The notes beneath the pieces were generated by a model. That model searched no databases, was not told where the DNA came from, and saw only the letters and a list, made by a program, of their open reading frames with translations. DNA of 64,000 bases from NCBI GenBank assembly GCA_039980455.1, contig JBDXCG010000006.1, positions 124,001 through 188,000 on the forward strand, given 5' to 3'. This stretch comes from CALINF01 sp039980455 (lineage in GTDB: Bacteria > Pseudomonadota > Gammaproteobacteria > Pseudomonadales > Halieaceae). Positions 18,884 through 26,735 of the stretch are shown piece after piece. A program made the translations under genes and the position numbers. Position 1 is the first letter of the stretch; each line of letters opens with the position of its first letter.

Positions 18884-19408
18884 TTACTCCTTCACCCCAA
18901 TTACAACAGAGAGTGAGCAGTGATACGGCACATCGGCCTGACTACCCGAACACCAATTCAGGTTGTTGGAATTCTGTGGACGATAAATAGGTGTATCACC
19001 TTCATCGCGCTGGCAGCCGCAGCTGCCACATCCGCTCTTACCGCAGCAATCGTTGTAGGAGATTACGTAGTCGCGACCGTCTTCCGGATTACGGCAGGTG
19101 CCAATCCAGGTAATGTCTGACACAACGGTGCCTGGCGGGCAGCTGGTGACTGAACCTCCGCAGCACCCACAAAGAAAGCCATCGATAGCGCAGTGGCGCC
19201 AGTAGTTGCAATCGTTAGGGTCGCCGCTTTCAGGGATGTTGATGGCTTCTTCTGCAAAGGCACCGTTTCTGAAAACGGGCATTAACGGGTATACGCCAAC
19301 GCCCAACAGAAAGAAGCCAAACTTCTGCAAGAAGCCACGCCGTGAGCTTAAACGCGCGCGGTTACGGGTAGAGTTCTCGGTAAACTTATCCAGCCAGTTG
19401 TGTAACAT
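18884..19408 (-). CDS. mauA: TTQ amine dehydrogenase small (light) subunit, MauA/AauA
   Basis: 174 aa from the ATG at 19408, which has GGGAGAGGATA in front; a longer frame to 19444 is less likely. A twin-arginine signal ('SSRRGFLQKFGFFLLG') precedes the mature chain. Alignment from memory with Paracoccus MauA places the two tryptophans of the TTQ cofactor at W101 ('ITWIGTC') and W152 ('NWCSG'), 51 residues apart as in the reference. The two essential Asp fall at D76 ('AIDGFLC') and D120 ('YNDCCGK'). The many Cys that form six disulfides are conserved. It could be methylamine or aromatic-amine dehydrogenase; sequence alone does not decide. The gene overlaps mauD by 23 bp. Confidence 0.93.
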   Translation of the reverse strand: MLHNWLDKFTENSTRNRARLSSRRGFLQKFGFFLLGVGVYPLMPVFRNGAFAEEAINIPESGDPNDCNYWRHCAIDGFLCGCCGGSVTSCPPGTVVSDITWIGTCRNPEDGRDYVISYNDCCGKSGCGSCGCQRDEGDTPIYRPQNSNNLNWCSGSQADVPYHCSLSVVIGVKE

Positions 19409-19982
19409 TATCCTCTCCCGTATTTGCTGCCCTAAAGGCTTCAAAAAGGCTTTCTATATGCTCGCGGTTGTTAATCAAGCCATGGGCGGCAACCTGACCG
19501 TTGCTATCTACCAACACACCATAGGGTAACTTGCTAACCTGATAGGCCATTCCCACTTCGGCCGAGAGCAAGTACGGGTAGTCGCGCAAATCGTATTGCC
19601 GGATTACGCCCATGTGTTCGGCTTCGTGGCCATCGCTGGCAAAAACGAGCTTTAGCCAATCGCTCTCTTGTTTGCCGACAGATTTCAATGCTGGCATTAG
19701 TGTTTTGCATACAGGACAAGTAGCCGACATAAAGAAGATCAGCGTAGATTTGCCACTCGTGTCTTGCCCGCCCACGCGTACCATGCCGCCGGTAAGGCTG
19801 TTTTCATGGAACACTGGCGCGGTGTCGCCAGTTTGAATGGCCTTGCCTAGCGCTAGAGCGCCAACGGGCTTGATACGCTCGTGCAGTACGCCTATCTGGC
19901 GCGATAATGCGTACACCATGACTCCCAGCGTAATAATCGCTAGCCAGCTAATGATATTGGAAACGATGAGAGCCGTTGTCAT
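19386..19982 (-). CDS. mauD: Amine dehydrogenase maturation protein MauD (thioredoxin-like)
   Basis: 198 aa with one N-terminal membrane anchor ('ALIVSNIISWLAIITLGVMV') and a periplasmic thioredoxin-like domain containing CPVC ('SATCPVCKTLMPALK'). MauD is needed for forming the six disulfides of the small subunit. It overlaps mauE by ATGA and mauA by 23 bp, so subunit and chaperone are translated together. Confidence 0.9.
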   Translation of the reverse strand: MTTALIVSNIISWLAIITLGVMVYALSRQIGVLHERIKPVGALALGKAIQTGDTAPVFHENSLTGGMVRVGGQDTSGKSTLIFFMSATCPVCKTLMPALKSVGKQESDWLKLVFASDGHEAEHMGVIRQYDLRDYPYLLSAEVGMAYQVSKLPYGVLVDSNGQVAAHGLINNREHIESLFEAFRAANTGEDNVTQLAG

Positions 19983-20509
19983 CTATTGATCTCCCGGAAT
20001 GAACTGGCGTTGGCAATTTGGGTGTTGGCTATTGCGTAAAGCAAGCATGCGATGGCGATGCCAAAGCCCGTGGCGCCATAATCATAAAGCGCGACTTCGC
20101 GAGTGCTCTGGGGCGCGATAAGCAGTAGGGCAACGCCAGCGAGCAGGGCGTTACGATAGACCAGCGGGTATGAAATGGTTTGTTTTGACTCACCCAGTTG
20201 GCAGCCGCAATCGAGGCCCATATTGCCGCGCTTCAGGTTAATCCAGATAGAGGTCGCGTAGAGACAAAGAAGCAACGCGGCGCCAAGTGCTGCGACAGCT
20301 CGGGTGTCTGGGTAAGCAAGCCCTGCCGCAAGCGCCAACTCAACGAGGGGAATAACGCGGCTGGCCAAAGCAAGGGCTGCAGCGGGCAGCAATTGATAGC
20401 CAGATAGTACCTGTTCAAAAGAGTCTCTTAATCGCAGCTTCTGCAGCCCGGCAGCCAGAAACAGAAGGCTTAGGCCAAGCGCGACAATGTGAGTGAATAC
20501 TGGATCCAT
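19979..20509 (-). CDS. mauE: Amine dehydrogenase accessory membrane protein MauE
   Basis: 176 aa from the ATG at 20509, 4 bp after the mauB stop; a longer frame reaching 20584 would run into mauB. Four to five TM segments and the MauE-type 'LFLAAGLQKLR' and 'NMGLDCGCQLGE' motifs are seen. MauE, a DoxX-like membrane protein, works with MauD in small-subunit maturation. Confidence 0.88.
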   Translation of the reverse strand: MDPVFTHIVALGLSLLFLAAGLQKLRLRDSFEQVLSGYQLLPAAALALASRVIPLVELALAAGLAYPDTRAVAALGAALLLCLYATSIWINLKRGNMGLDCGCQLGESKQTISYPLVYRNALLAGVALLLIAPQSTREVALYDYGATGFGIAIACLLYAIANTQIANASSFREINR

Positions 20510-20513
20510 AGGT

Positions 20514-21734
20514 CTACCAGGCCTGCACGTGTAAGACGAGTCCACCCGTAGGTACCAGGTCAGAAAAGAACAGGTGGTCACCACTCAATGCATCGTACGC
20601 ACTTATTCGTTGGCGCATTGATTTTGTGATCTCGTCTTCGCCTTCCACAATATAGATCCACGCAGCGAACAGGGTAGGCATGGGAAAGTGAACGTTCAGG
20701 GTGTACAGCCTTGGCGTTTCGGATTGCGACATCTTCATGGCCAATGACATTTCCTCCAGTTCAATTTCCTGAAGCTTTTCTCCCGTTGTCGCGTTGTAAA
20801 CCCAGACGTGCGTACCGGGTTCCTCGAACTGGTGCGATTCCCCCTGGTGCATCAGAACATACAGCCGGTTTGATGCTTCGTGAGCGGCGGTGTGATCCAG
20901 CCCTGCAATGGTCCAGTTATCCTCACGTTCATCCTTGCTAGCAAGGGGCCATGTGCTCACCAGTTCAATGGTGTCGCCATCCATCTTGATTGCGTACACG
21001 TTGTATTGCCGCGAGACGAAGTACCAGGTGTTACCGATACGCGAAGCGGCGATCGAAAGAAAATCATCCACTGCATTAAACAGCTTTTTGGAGCGCTGGC
21101 GCTTTGTTACTTTGCCATCTTCACCGAGTTTGATCTGCATGAAGCTGCCATTGGCACAGATGGCATAGAAGTTACGATTGCCTGCGCCGTAAATCACAGA
21201 GCAGCCGGGCGTTTCTACCTCTTCAACAAACTCGCCGAGTTCAAGATTAACAATGGAGATGGATTGGGCCGGCGTATAGTTCACGATAAGCGCAAATTTT
21301 TGATCATCAGTAAGCGCCATTAGGCCATTGTTCTTAACGCTGTTCATGCGCTTAGATGGAATGATGATCTCTTTCTTGGGCGAGAGAGTTTGAGCATCGT
21401 AGATAGACACGATATCGGTTCTTTCACCGCGGGTGCCGCGACTGAAATAGGTTTCTGTGGTTATGATCTCATTGCGCAATTCGGCGTTGATCAAACTGTT
21501 GAACCAGTACCCAGTAGAGAGCTGCCCTAGGCGGTTGCCGTGCTCATCAAACAAAAAGGCCTGGCCATCCACAGCGCTGGGCATACGAAAGCCGTAGGCC
21601 CAGAACCATTCTTGCCCGGTGTTCTGTGGCAGGGTTTCAGTAAACGCCTCTTCTGGTACAAAGCTTTGCGCAAACGCCGTGCTGGAGAGTGCGAGTAGTA
21701 AGCTGATGCCAACCGGTTTAAGGAGTTTTTTCAT
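20514..21734 (-). CDS. mauB: TTQ amine dehydrogenase large (heavy) subunit, MauB/AauB
   Basis: 406 aa with a signal peptide ending 'LSSTAFAQ'. The rest is a seven-bladed beta-propeller type sequence typical of the amine dehydrogenase heavy chain, with late motifs 'GTHVWVYNATTGEKLQEI' and 'ISAYDALSGDHLFFSDLV'. Length (about 380 mature) and gene order B-E-D-A match the family. It forms the alpha2 part of a periplasmic alpha2beta2 enzyme oxidising primary amines to aldehyde and ammonia. Its start lies 17 bp inside the upstream tetR gene, so the regulator heads the operon. Confidence 0.9.
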   Translation of the reverse strand: MKKLLKPVGISLLLALSSTAFAQSFVPEEAFTETLPQNTGQEWFWAYGFRMPSAVDGQAFLFDEHGNRLGQLSTGYWFNSLINAELRNEIITTETYFSRGTRGERTDIVSIYDAQTLSPKKEIIIPSKRMNSVKNNGLMALTDDQKFALIVNYTPAQSISIVNLELGEFVEEVETPGCSVIYGAGNRNFYAICANGSFMQIKLGEDGKVTKRQRSKKLFNAVDDFLSIAASRIGNTWYFVSRQYNVYAIKMDGDTIELVSTWPLASKDEREDNWTIAGLDHTAAHEASNRLYVLMHQGESHQFEEPGTHVWVYNATTGEKLQEIELEEMSLAMKMSQSETPRLYTLNVHFPMPTLFAAWIYIVEGEDEITKSMRQRISAYDALSGDHLFFSDLVPTGGLVLHVQAW

Positions 21735-22383
21735 TCTTCGCCTTCTCCTTCGCGTGGGTCGCTTCGGTCACTTGCTTCACTCGTTCTTGAATAAAGAGAT
21801 TCTGCATCAGGATGAATTCATTAATCAGTTGCTTGGCTTCGTCTTCAGGGCTCTCGAAGGTGAGATCTGTGATTGCCAGTGATGCTTCTATCACTGTAAG
21901 GGCGGCGGGGTAGAACTGTTCGGGATTATCTAAATTCAAATGACGAAAGAGCGCACTGCTGAATTCTTTGGCCATCTTGCGATTGTCTTCGCGATCCAGC
22001 TTGCGCAGGGCAGGTGATGCGTTCATCGCCCGGCGAATTGCAACACCGCCAGGCTGGTTCTTCAGGTTCTCAATGAAAAGCAGGAAAGCATTGTTGCTAC
22101 TGTTTTGGAGGTCTTCTGCGATTAGGCTATCGAAGTCGGAAAACCACTCATTCCATTCCAGAATAATGCGCTGCGCCAGCGTTGCCACAACGGAGAGTTT
22201 GTTTGGGAAGTAGCGATATAGTGTTTGGATGCCAATGCCAGCCCTTTCAGCCAGCGCATTGGTGCTAAACCCGTCCCAGCCCTCTGTTTCTAACAGAATG
22301 ATGGCTGTGTCTAGAATGCGATCGAACTTGGCGGCCGATCGCTCCTGAGTGGGTTTTGTTCTGAGTTCGAAAGTCTCTTGCAT
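21718..22383 (-). CDS. TetR/AcrR-family regulator of the amine dehydrogenase operon
   Basis: 221 aa. The N-terminal HTH is clear: 'ILDTAIILLETEGWDGFSTN' then 'LAERAGIGIQTLYRYFPNK'. The C-terminal ligand domain is not assignable to a subfamily. It is the first gene of the tetR-mauBEDA-cyt-cyt unit and overlaps mauB by 17 bp. A perfect inverted repeat lies 15 bp upstream of its start, so autoregulation of the whole operon, relieved by an amine or its product, is the simplest reading. Confidence 0.88.
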   Translation of the reverse strand: MQETFELRTKPTQERSAAKFDRILDTAIILLETEGWDGFSTNALAERAGIGIQTLYRYFPNKLSVVATLAQRIILEWNEWFSDFDSLIAEDLQNSSNNAFLLFIENLKNQPGGVAIRRAMNASPALRKLDREDNRKMAKEFSSALFRHLNLDNPEQFYPAALTVIEASLAITDLTFESPEDEAKQLINEFILMQNLFIQERVKQVTEATHAKEKAKNEKTP

Positions 22384-22397
22384 TTCATGCGTGGCTT

Positions 22398-22419
22398 AAT
22401 AGGAGTATTTGCTCCTATT
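22398..22419. promoter_or_regulatory. Probable TetR operator
   Basis: Perfect 8-bp inverted repeat AATAGGAG / CTCCTATT with a 6-bp spacer (22 bp total), 15 bp upstream of the tetR start and 157 bp upstream of the divergent esterase. Size and symmetry are typical for a TetR dimer site. The ~190-bp divergent intergenic region holds no other clear signal. Confidence 0.65.
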
Positions 22420-22575
22420 TTAGATCAGCTGGAAGAAAAAGCAACCAGGTCGTGATAAGACGTTTTTTTGCTGGCAGAACGATAAGATGTGCGGTTGTGG
22501 CGGGTGCCAAATTCGGGTTTGATGGTTAGACGTTAGTTTCTTTATGAATACGGGTATTGGATAAGGGTAGTTTAG

Positions 22576-23847
22576 ATGGGAGATGTTGTAGTTAAGGGCG
22601 ATGTAGCGCCTGGCTTTGAATCAGTTAAGGAACTGTTTGCGAAGAATATGCGCACGTGGGCGGAGGAGCACGCGCAATTGTGTGTTTACCACCATGGCAA
22701 GAAAGTAGTGGATCTGTGGGCATCTGTTACCGAAAGCGATGCCTTCACGGGCGACTCGATAGTGAATGTGTTTAGCAGCGGCAAGAGCCTGGAAGCCATC
22801 GCAGTTGGCTCGTTGGTTACCCAAGGGCTAATCGACTACGACGCCAAAATTACGCAGTACTGGCCAGAGTTTGGGGCTAATGGCAAAGAGGGCGTTACTG
22901 TTTCTGACCTGATGCGACATGAGGCTGGCCTTGCCAATCTTGATACCTCTTTGGATGCAGAAGACCTGTTCACCGAAAACATCAAAAAGAACGCCGTTGG
23001 CCAAGTGCTTGAGCAGCACGCACAGAATTATTCATCCAGTGGCAAGCGCGAATATCATGCGCTTACCCGCGGCTGGATTGTGAACGAACTGTTTCGCAGG
23101 GTGGATCCTGCCGGCCGCACCATTGGCGAATATCTCCAGCAGGAGATCAGCGGCCCGATGGACGTAGATGTTGTGGTGGGCGTGCCCGAGCAGGATCGCC
23201 AGCGTATGTTTCCGGTGAAGCCGTTAGGGTTTGGCTATCAAATTTTTCAAAGCTTTGTTCCACGTTTTTTAGGCAGGCGAGTACTGCACAACTGTTTTGC
23301 GCTGTTTGCGCGTATTGGCAAGATGATGCCCTCGTTCATGAAGGGCCGAGGCAAGCCCAAGCCGCCGCCTGCGTTCACGCAAATGACGGGCTTGGGCTAT
23401 TTCAACGCCCACGACTTTGGCAAGGGAGAAACGCCATCTGCCAATGCAACATGCTCTGCCCGCGGCTTGGCCAAGGTAGCAGCCATGATGTCTGCCGGTG
23501 GCACGTTGAACGATAAAGAAGTGCTGTCCCCTGATGCCTGGCAAGCACTGCATGCTAATTCTGAAACGGCCATGATGGGAGGGGTTATACCCACACGCTT
23601 TACCCAAGGCGGCGTGGATCGTTTTCAACCCACTTCGCCAGACAGCCAACTGCTGGAGCGCGCGTTCAACGAAGGCCGTGAAGGCTTTTATGGTTGGATG
23701 GGTTTTGGCGGTTCTATCTTTCAGTGGGATCCCGACCGCGACATTGGCTTTGCCTTTGTGCCCACGTCTTTGCACTATCTTGATTTTTTGAACGAGCGTG
23801 GCAAAAGTTATCAGGCAGAAGTGGTGCGCTGTGTAGACAATCTATAA
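22576..23847 (+). CDS. Serine beta-lactamase-fold hydrolase / esterase (class C-like)
   Basis: 423 aa without a signal peptide, so cytoplasmic. The Ser-x-x-Lys motif is 'SSGKSLEAIA' (SGKS region), the Tyr motif is 'YHALTRGWI' (YxAxxxG), and 'GWMGFGGSIFQWDPD' sits at the KTG position as in EstB-type esterases. Such proteins hydrolyse esters rather than beta-lactams. It is transcribed divergently from tetR and may share the operator region. Confidence 0.85.
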   Translation: MGDVVVKGDVAPGFESVKELFAKNMRTWAEEHAQLCVYHHGKKVVDLWASVTESDAFTGDSIVNVFSSGKSLEAIAVGSLVTQGLIDYDAKITQYWPEFGANGKEGVTVSDLMRHEAGLANLDTSLDAEDLFTENIKKNAVGQVLEQHAQNYSSSGKREYHALTRGWIVNELFRRVDPAGRTIGEYLQQEISGPMDVDVVVGVPEQDRQRMFPVKPLGFGYQIFQSFVPRFLGRRVLHNCFALFARIGKMMPSFMKGRGKPKPPPAFTQMTGLGYFNAHDFGKGETPSANATCSARGLAKVAAMMSAGGTLNDKEVLSPDAWQALHANSETAMMGGVIPTRFTQGGVDRFQPTSPDSQLLERAFNEGREGFYGWMGFGGSIFQWDPDRDIGFAFVPTSLHYLDFLNERGKSYQAEVVRCVDNL

Positions 23848-23902
23848 GAAGCCGCTTGACCCTATCGATAACGCTACTACGAAAATAGAGTGAGACAGAG
23901 TA

Positions 23903-24856
23903 ATGAGTGATTTCAACCAGCCACTGAGTGGCAATGACATGCCACGCTTTGGCGGCATAGCCAGTATGTTTCGCCTGCCGGTGCAAAACGATGCCTCTGG
24001 CCTGGACGTGGCATTGGTTGGTGTGCCATTAGATATTGGCACCAGTAATCGCACGGGCTCTCGTTACGGGCCGCGGCAGATTCGCACGGAGTCGGTTCTG
24101 GTGCGCCCCTATGGCATGTTCACCCGTGCTGCCCCTTTTGATTCTTTCCAGATAGCGGATGTGGGTGACGTACCCCTAAACGCCTATAGCCTTGAGAAGT
24201 CATTGGCGATTATCGAATCACACTTTGATGGCCTGCTGGCCACTGGTGCCAAGACTGTGTCGTTTGGTGGTGATCACACTATCGCATTGCCCATACTGCG
24301 CGCCCAGCATCGTGTGCACGGCCCTGTTGCCCTGGTGCATGTGGATGCCCACGCCGATGTTAACGACACGATGTTCGGTGAGCCGGTTACTCACGGCACA
24401 ATCTTTCGCCGCGCTATCGAAGAAGGTCTGGTAGACCCCAAGCACATGTTTCAGATTGGCTTGCGCGCCACGGGATACGCTGCCGAAGACTTCGACTGGG
24501 CCCGCGATCGCGGAGTGCGAATCACCATGGCAGAGGAGTGCTGGTATAAGTCGTTAGAGCCTCTCATGGCCGAAATTCGCGAAGCTATCGGCCCTGACAT
24601 GCCGGTGTATCTCAGCTTTGATATCGATGGGCTGGACCCGTCTGTAGCACCTGGCACAGGCACACCCGAACCGGCTGGACTCACTGCCTCTCAGGGCCTG
24701 GAAATCATTCGCGGCGTGTGGGGCCTTAACGTTGTAGGTTGCGACCTGGTTGAGGTGTCTCCGCCATATGACCCCAGCGGCAATACTGCATTACTGGCCG
24801 CCAACCTCATTTTCGAGATGCTGTGCAGTTTGCCGGGGTGTGAGCGCAGGGATTGA
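23903..24856 (+). CDS. Agmatinase-type ureohydrolase
   Basis: 317 aa of the arginase/agmatinase family. Manganese-binding motifs: 'FGGDHTIALP' (His), 'HVDAHADVND' (DxHxD) and 'SFDIDGLDPSVAPGTGTPEP' (DxD plus substrate loop). Agmatinase converts agmatine to putrescine and urea; guanidinobutyrase or related activities share these motifs. It lies 55 bp after the esterase on the same strand. With the amine dehydrogenase and the spermidine-dehydrogenase-like gene nearby it suggests polyamine turnover. Confidence 0.88.
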   Translation: MSDFNQPLSGNDMPRFGGIASMFRLPVQNDASGLDVALVGVPLDIGTSNRTGSRYGPRQIRTESVLVRPYGMFTRAAPFDSFQIADVGDVPLNAYSLEKSLAIIESHFDGLLATGAKTVSFGGDHTIALPILRAQHRVHGPVALVHVDAHADVNDTMFGEPVTHGTIFRRAIEEGLVDPKHMFQIGLRATGYAAEDFDWARDRGVRITMAEECWYKSLEPLMAEIREAIGPDMPVYLSFDIDGLDPSVAPGTGTPEPAGLTASQGLEIIRGVWGLNVVGCDLVEVSPPYDPSGNTALLAANLIFEMLCSLPGCERRD

Positions 24857-24900
24857 AGGGGAGCCCCATAGCGACTTTGCGCAAAGGGCTCTGACCCCTT
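24856..24900. repeat. Imperfect hairpin, possible REP-like element
   Basis: AAGGGG+AGCCC pairs with GGGCT+CCCCTT (CTGA bulge on the right arm, 19-nt apical loop). It starts at the agmatinase stop and probably also ends that transcript. The minus strand reads GGGGTCAGAGCCCTTT, matching the hairpin at 13908-13940 at 14 of 16 positions. Confidence 0.55.
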
Positions 24901-24934
24901 AAGCTGGCTATCTCGCTAATCTTCGGAAACTCAG

Positions 24935-26731
24935 ATGAAACAACTTACAGGGCTCGACGTCAGTTTTCTGCTGATGGAGACACCAAACACCTATGGTCAC
25001 GTTAACGGCTTAAGCATCTACGACCGTCCGTCTGCGGACTTCGATCCGTTCGCTGCCGTGCGTGAGCGTTTCAGTATCATGGTCGGACATCTCGAGCCGC
25101 TGCGTCGTAAGGTCGTGGAAGTGCCGTTCCAACTCGATCGACCTTATTGGGTCAACGATGACAACTTTGATCTCGACTTCCACGTTCGACACTTAGGCCT
25201 CGCGCCCCCTGGTGCCGCAGATCAGCTCGCCGAGCAGGTGGCGCGCATTGTTGGCCGCCCGATGGATCGGTCGCGGCCACTCTGGGAAGCCTACGTAATC
25301 GAGGGGCTTGCCGATGGACGTTGGGCCTTGCTCCAAAAGACTCACCACGCAACGATCGACGGCGCAGCCGGCGTGATTATGATGAAAATGTTCGCCGACG
25401 AAACCCGTGATGCAGAATACGGGTATGAGGACCAGAGTTGGGAGGGCGAGGAACCGCCGAGCCGCTCCGATATGCTGCAGGTGGCCATGAAAAATCTGGC
25501 TGTTAATCCGTTCCGGGGTGCGCGACTCTCTCTCAACCTTGTGCGAGGTTTTGCGGATACGGCAGGAATCACGAGTGTCAGTGGCATGGCCAAACAGGCT
25601 CGCAGCATGCTGGGTTCCGCTGCCAAACGCCTCGACCCAACCCGCGCCCACGAAGGCCCGCGTGTAAAGCTGCCGTTCACTACTGCTCCGCCCACGCCGT
25701 GGAACAAGTCGGTAACGCCTCACCGTCGATTCGCGATGCGGAGAGCGTCGCTCAGTAATCTGAAACGCCTCAAGGATGCAACGGGCGGCACGCTCAACGA
25801 CGTCGTTATGGCGATTTGTACAGGTGCGCTGCGCGAGTACTTGCTTGGCCACGATGCGCTGCCCAACTCTCCGTTGCGGGCGATGGTCCCGGTGTCTATT
25901 CGCACCGGTGATGAAGACGACCCGTGGACGAATCGGGTGTCAGCGATCGTCGCCGACCTCCCAACCAACTGTGCGGATCCGCTCGAGCGCGTGGCGTTAT
26001 GCAAGGAGGCGATGAACGTCGCCAAACGGCAATTCGACCTTGTTCCAGCCGAGGCGCTAGGGCAGGCAACCGACTATACGTCGCCCGTGGTGTCTGCGTC
26101 GGCCATTCGTCTGGTGTCGCGGCTCAAGCTGGCCGACCGAATGAACTCGCCAATTAACGTGGTGATCTCAAACGTGCCCGGCCCGCGAGAAGCGATGTAC
26201 TTTGCGGGCGCTAAACTCGATGCCTACGTTCCCGTGTCGACGATATCCGACGGTGTGGGTTTGAACATCACGGTGCACAGCTACATGGATCGGCTCGACA
26301 TTGGTCTGATTGCCGACCGCGAGCTCGTTCCCGACCTCTGGCATCTTGTGGATCTGCATATTGCCGAGATCGCGCGCATGTTCGAGGCGACCGGTGCGGA
26401 GTGGGCGGAGCCGCAGACACCTCCTTCGATGCGCTATGGCGGCGACGGTGTTGAACCGATCGAGCCTAGCAGCGAGGAGTTGCGCAAACGGATCGAGGCA
26501 CAACGCGAGATGGTGGGTATTAAGGTTGATGCGACCAAGAAGGCTCCGGCCAAGAAGAGGGCGGTCAGGAAGACTACTGCCAAGAAAACTCCGCTGAAGA
26601 AGCCGGCGGCCAAGAAGACTACTGCCAAGAAAGCGGCACCCAAGAAGACTGTTGCCAAGAAAACTCCAGTGAAGAAGACTCCAGCGAAGAAGACGGCGGC
26701 CAGAAAGACCGCGGCCAAGAAAGAGAGTTAG
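24935..26731 (+). CDS. Wax ester synthase/diacylglycerol acyltransferase with Lys-rich tail
   Basis: 598 aa. The catalytic HHxxxDG motif is 'THHATIDGAAG' (H137, H138, D142, G143). The later 'NVVISNVPGPREAMYFAG' matches the second conserved block of bacterial WS/DGATs. These enzymes make wax esters or triacylglycerol at the inner leaflet of the membrane for lipid-body storage. The core ends near residue 530; the last 67 residues are an unusual basic tail with a KK pair every five residues. The codons are visibly richer in G+C (CGTCGT, CTCGACC style) than neighbours, suggesting transfer, perhaps from an actinobacterium. Confidence 0.88.
   Translation: MKQLTGLDVSFLLMETPNTYGHVNGLSIYDRPSADFDPFAAVRERFSIMVGHLEPLRRKVVEVPFQLDRPYWVNDDNFDLDFHVRHLGLAPPGAADQLAEQVARIVGRPMDRSRPLWEAYVIEGLADGRWALLQKTHHATIDGAAGVIMMKMFADETRDAEYGYEDQSWEGEEPPSRSDMLQVAMKNLAVNPFRGARLSLNLVRGFADTAGITSVSGMAKQARSMLGSAAKRLDPTRAHEGPRVKLPFTTAPPTPWNKSVTPHRRFAMRRASLSNLKRLKDATGGTLNDVVMAICTGALREYLLGHDALPNSPLRAMVPVSIRTGDEDDPWTNRVSAIVADLPTNCADPLERVALCKEAMNVAKRQFDLVPAEALGQATDYTSPVVSASAIRLVSRLKLADRMNSPINVVISNVPGPREAMYFAGAKLDAYVPVSTISDGVGLNITVHSYMDRLDIGLIADRELVPDLWHLVDLHIAEIARMFEATGAEWAEPQTPPSMRYGGDGVEPIEPSSEELRKRIEAQREMVGIKVDATKKAPAKKRAVRKTTAKKTPLKKPAAKKTTAKKAAPKKTVAKKTPVKKTPAKKTAARKTAAKKES
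26528..26729 (+). repeat. Pentapeptide (xxxKK) coding repeat
   Basis: Imperfect 15-bp and 30-bp tandem units of the form gccaagaag(a/g)c encode about 13 pentads of xxxKK, e.g. 'TTAKKAAPKKTVAKK'. The composition (Ala, Lys, Pro, Thr) resembles histone H1 tails and AlgP-type bacterial proteins. Confidence 0.85.
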
Positions 26732-26735
26732 GGGG

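Noticed and set aside
25193..25852. Minus-strand open frames opposite the acyltransferase
   Set aside because: Produced by high GC in the sense gene; no start signals or domains.
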